A program made the translations under genes and the position numbers. From contig NZ_CAMFLA010000016.1 in NCBI RefSeq assembly GCF_945957525.1, positions 1-64,000 on the forward strand: DNA of 64,000 bases, in the 5' to 3' direction. Below the pieces are notes generated by a model that was not told where the DNA came from, searched no databases, and saw nothing but the letters and a program-made list of their open reading frames with translations. Positions 61,135 to 64,000 of the stretch are shown in pieces. Position 1 is the first letter of the stretch. Each line of letters begins with the position of its first letter. The DNA comes from an uncultured Aquitalea sp. (GTDB lineage Bacteria > Pseudomonadota > Gammaproteobacteria > Burkholderiales > Chromobacteriaceae).

Positions 61135-63489
61135 TTACCCCTGTGTAATCTCGATGGAATCGAACATGCCGCCCAGTGCTTGCGTAGCCGGATGAGCCGT
61201 CGCGAGACGGATCACATCGGCCGGCAGACTGTCGTCGGCAACTACGATAGCCTTGACGCTGGCATCGCCCTGACGCAGCACCGCTTCGGAGCCGGACGCG
61301 ATGCCGGCGCGAGCCAGCACAGCGGCGTTGGCTGAAGCAACCGGCGCAGCGGCTTCCTGCGTTTGCTGCAGGGAAACGGCGCGACGGACGATGGCGTCGG
61401 ACTGGTACATCGGCACTTCGCCGATACGCACCAGGCCAGCAGTCGCAGCGGCGTTGACCGCCACGTCGGCAACCTTATTGGACAAAGCGGCGGCGATATC
61501 GCCTTCGGCCAACAGTTCCTGGCGTACTTCTTCGGCGCTGTTGAAGTCGAAGCCGGACAGACCAAGCATGTTGCCCAGCACGCGCAGCACCTTCCAGGCC
61601 GGGCGGGTTTCGTTCAGCGGACGCACGACGCCGTTGAACGGCTGCAGCTTGCCTTCCATGTTGACGAAGGAGCCGGCGGTTTCGGAGAACGGCGCGATAG
61701 GCAGCAGCACATCGGCGTAATCCAGCAGACCGGCACCCTTGTACGCACTCAACGCGATGACGGTTTCAGCCTGCTTCATGGCGGCAACGGCGGCTTGCGG
61801 GTTGTAACTGTCGAACTCCACTTCGGTGTTCAGCAGCACAAAGGCCTTGCGCGGCGCAGCGATCATGGCGGTGGCGTTCAGACCGGCGCTCACCTTGGCG
61901 CCGAATGCGCCGCGGTGCGGCAAGGCGCCAACCAGTTCGGCGCCCACGCTGTTGGCGGCTTCGGCCAATAGACCGAAACGCGCGCCGGTGTGAGCCGCGA
62001 TGTCTTGCGCCAGCGCCAGCAGCTGACCGAAAGCCGGATGATGCTGTGCTACGTTGCCGAGTACCACGGAAGCGGTTTCCGCTTCACAGAGGCTCGCGGC
62101 GATGCGACGGGCTTCTTCGCCAACGCTTACGGTGGAAAGATCAACGGCGCTTTGTGCGGACTTGCTTTCGACAATAGCTTTCAGCACTTGCGACAGCGCA
62201 TTCACCAAGGCCAGCGGAGAGACGATCAGCTTGCCGTGCACAGCAGTCAGCAATTCATCGTCGGCCACATGCACCAGGTTCAGCTGGCTGCCCTTCTTCA
62301 CGGCCTGGCGCAGGCGCGCGGCCAAGAGCGGTTGCTCTTTGCGCTGGGTACTGCCCACCACCAGGATGGACTTGGCCGAAGCCAGCTCATTGATGCTGGA
62401 ACCCAACCATTGCGCGCCCTGCTGGGCGGCGTCGGCCGAGAAATCGCTGCGGCGCAGACGGTAGTCGATATTATGCACACCAAAGGCGCGGGCCAGTTTC
62501 TGTCCCAGATACAGCTCTTCAGTGGTGGAGTGCGGGCTGAGCAGGAAACCGATGGCATCCTTGCCGTGATCAGCGGAGACGCCGTTCAGGCCCTTGACCA
62601 CGTAAGCCAGAGCGGTTTCCCAGTCGGTTTCGTGCCACTTGCCGTCGTACTTGATCTGCGGACGGGTCAGACGCTCGGCGCTGTTGAGGCCTTCATACGA
62701 GAAGCGGTCGCGGTCGGCGATCCAGCATTCGTTGATGTCTTCGTTTTCCAGCGGCAGCACGCGCATGACCTCATTGGCCTTGACCTGAACGATCAGGTTG
62801 GAACCCAGGCCATCGTGCGGGCTCACCGACTTGCGACGGGACAACTCCCAGGCGCGAGTGCTGTAGCGGAAAGGCTTGGAGGTCAGCGCGCCGACCGGGC
62901 AGAGGTCGATCACATTGCCGGAGATTTCCGAGTTAACGGTCTTGCCCAGATACGGCATGATTTCCGAGAACTCGCCACGGTTGGCCATGCCGATTTCCTG
63001 GAAGCCGCCAATTTCCTCGGTGAAGCGAACGCAGCGGGTGCAGTGAATGCAACGCGACATTTCTTCGGCCGACACCAGCGGACCCATGTCCTTGCCGACT
63101 ACGGAGCGCTTTTCTTCCTCGTAACGGGAAGAACCCTTGCCGTAGCCCACAGCCAGATCCTGCAGTTGGCATTCGCCGCCCTGATCGCAGATCGGGCAAT
63201 CCAGCGGATGGTTGATCAGCAGGAACTCCATCACACCCGCCTGAGCCTTCTTGGCCATGTCGGAATGCGTGTGAACCTTCATGCCGTCGGTTACCGGCGT
63301 GGCGCAAGCCGGCAGCGGCTTGGGCGCTTTTTCCACTTCCACGAGACACATGCGACAGTTTGCCGCGATGGACAGCTTCTTGTGGTAGCAGAAGTGAGGG
63401 ATGTAGGTGCCTACGGAATGGGCGGCATCCATCACGGTACTGCCCTGCGGGACAGTCAGTTTTTTACCGTCGATTTCGATTTCAAGCAT
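61135..63489 (-). CDS. nuoG: NADH-quinone oxidoreductase subunit G
   Basis: A 784-residue molybdopterin-fold subunit. The N-terminal 2Fe-2S cluster uses Cys34, 45, 48 and 62; then follow the His/Cys-ligated HPLDCPICDQGGECQLQD and the N4-type CIHCTRCVRF with the later DLCPVGAL. The N7 cluster cysteines found in E. coli are missing: the region reads RKSVSPHDGLGSN, as in mitochondria and Paracoccus. No molybdenum site is expected. The gene ends 3 bases before nuoH and lies 3 bases after nuoF. The long Ala-rich C-terminal third is weakly conserved in character. Confidence 0.95.
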   Translation of the reverse strand: MLEIEIDGKKLTVPQGSTVMDAAHSVGTYIPHFCYHKKLSIAANCRMCLVEVEKAPKPLPACATPVTDGMKVHTHSDMAKKAQAGVMEFLLINHPLDCPICDQGGECQLQDLAVGYGKGSSRYEEEKRSVVGKDMGPLVSAEEMSRCIHCTRCVRFTEEIGGFQEIGMANRGEFSEIMPYLGKTVNSEISGNVIDLCPVGALTSKPFRYSTRAWELSRRKSVSPHDGLGSNLIVQVKANEVMRVLPLENEDINECWIADRDRFSYEGLNSAERLTRPQIKYDGKWHETDWETALAYVVKGLNGVSADHGKDAIGFLLSPHSTTEELYLGQKLARAFGVHNIDYRLRRSDFSADAAQQGAQWLGSSINELASAKSILVVGSTQRKEQPLLAARLRQAVKKGSQLNLVHVADDELLTAVHGKLIVSPLALVNALSQVLKAIVESKSAQSAVDLSTVSVGEEARRIAASLCEAETASVVLGNVAQHHPAFGQLLALAQDIAAHTGARFGLLAEAANSVGAELVGALPHRGAFGAKVSAGLNATAMIAAPRKAFVLLNTEVEFDSYNPQAAVAAMKQAETVIALSAYKGAGLLDYADVLLPIAPFSETAGSFVNMEGKLQPFNGVVRPLNETRPAWKVLRVLGNMLGLSGFDFNSAEEVRQELLAEGDIAAALSNKVADVAVNAAATAGLVRIGEVPMYQSDAIVRRAVSLQQTQEAAAPVASANAAVLARAGIASGSEAVLRQGDASVKAIVVADDSLPADVIRLATAHPATQALGGMFDSIEITQG

Positions 63490-63492
63490 CGC

Positions 63493-64000
63493 TCAACACC
63501 ATTTGTGGTCCACCAAGGGCTTCTTGTGCTCAATGAGGTATTCGAACTCATTGCGGAAGTGCTTGGTGAAACTGCGAACCGGGAACACGGCAGCATCTGC
63601 CAGTGCACAGATGGTACGGCCGGCCATATTGTTGCCAACCGAATCCAGGAGCTCCAGATCGCCCGGACGGCCTTCGCCGTTGGCGATGCGATGGATCACG
63701 CGATAGAGCCAGCCAGTGCCTTCGCGGCACGGCGTGCACTGCCCGCAGGATTCTTCATGGTAGAAGTAGGCCAGACGCTCCAGCGCGCGCACCATGCAGA
63801 CATCCTCGTTCATTACAATCACCGCGCCAGAACCCAGCATGGAGCCGGCCTTGGCGATGCTGTCATAGTCCATCGTGCACTGCATCATGATGTCAGCCGG
63901 CAGGATGGGGGCGGAAGAACCACCCGGAATCACTGCCTTCAACTTCTTGCCGTCGCGCATGCCGCCCGCCATCTCCAGCAACTCGGAGAACGGGGTGCCC
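63493..64000 (-). CDS. nuoF: NADH-quinone oxidoreductase subunit F, C-terminal part (cut by window edge)
   Basis: The visible 169 codons are the end of the FMN- and NADH-binding subunit. GTPFSELLEMAGG opens the fragment, and SCGQCTPCREGTGW carries three of the four cysteines of cluster N3; the fourth is in GRTICALADAA. It is the 3' end of a gene entering from the right. The start is outside the window. Confidence 0.95.
   Translation of the reverse strand, partial: GTPFSELLEMAGGMRDGKKLKAVIPGGSSAPILPADIMMQCTMDYDSIAKAGSMLGSGAVIVMNEDVCMVRALERLAYFYHEESCGQCTPCREGTGWLYRVIHRIANGEGRPGDLELLDSVGNNMAGRTICALADAAVFPVRSFTKHFRNEFEYLIEHKKPLVDHKWC

Overview
The window looks like the chromosome of a Neisseriales betaproteobacterium, most like the Chromobacteriaceae (Chromobacterium, Vogesella, Aquitalea and relatives). 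The evidence is moderately high GC with CTG/GCC-rich codons, a Neisseria-type porin, the pilB-pilC-pilD-coaE-zapD-yacG block, an arginine deiminase locus, and a 14-subunit-type nuo operon followed by a DUF2818 gene. The genus call is inference from protein similarity by eye. I saw no rRNA, insertion sequence, prophage or CRISPR array. Almost everything is core genome.

Layout. 1-2.2 kb: start of arcA and arcD (arginine deiminase pathway) and a 46-residue membrane protein, with FNR-type boxes upstream of both units. 2.3-10.5 kb: flavin/iron-sulfur reductase, an SDR protein, trmB, a glutathione peroxidase, DUF1841, a D-2-hydroxyacid dehydrogenase, DUF2189, an FKBP isomerase, DedA and alanine racemase. 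10.6-17.1 kb: rlmE-ftsH-folP-glmM facing yhbY, then DUF4149 and greA. 17.3-22.3 kb: carA-leuE-carB. 22.5-26.9 kb: an acyl-CoA dehydrogenase, etfBA with a PsrA-like operator, and a MaoC hydratase. 26.9-30.2 kb: GNAT, queG, and tsaE-amiC. 30.2-35.7 kb: type IV pilus genes pilB, pilC, pilD with coaE, zapD and yacG. 35.8-39.1 kb: porin, photolyase and a ComEA-like DNA-binding protein. 39.1-43.8 kb: ypjD, ffh, an orphan ATP-grasp ligase and purB. 44-47.5 kb: initiator tRNA-fMet, dsbA, a SPOR protein, comM and ubiK. 47.6-49.5 kb: glnK-amtB with a sigma-54 promoter and two NtrC boxes. 49.7-52.8 kb: metK facing two LpxL-type acyltransferases. 53.2-64 kb: nuoF (partial) to nuoN plus DUF2818.

The most striking signal is not a gene. 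The 11-mer CTTCGGC(A/C)AAC occurs exactly 20 times on the two strands, where chance predicts about 0.1 copies. It is used in several reading frames, lies between genes, and forms an inverted pair that makes the trmB terminator. This is how DNA uptake sequences behave in Neisseriaceae and Pasteurellaceae, but the word differs from the known Neisseria core GCCGTCTGAA. Type IV pilus assembly genes, a ComEA homologue and comM are in the same window, so a lineage-specific uptake sequence is the leading hypothesis.
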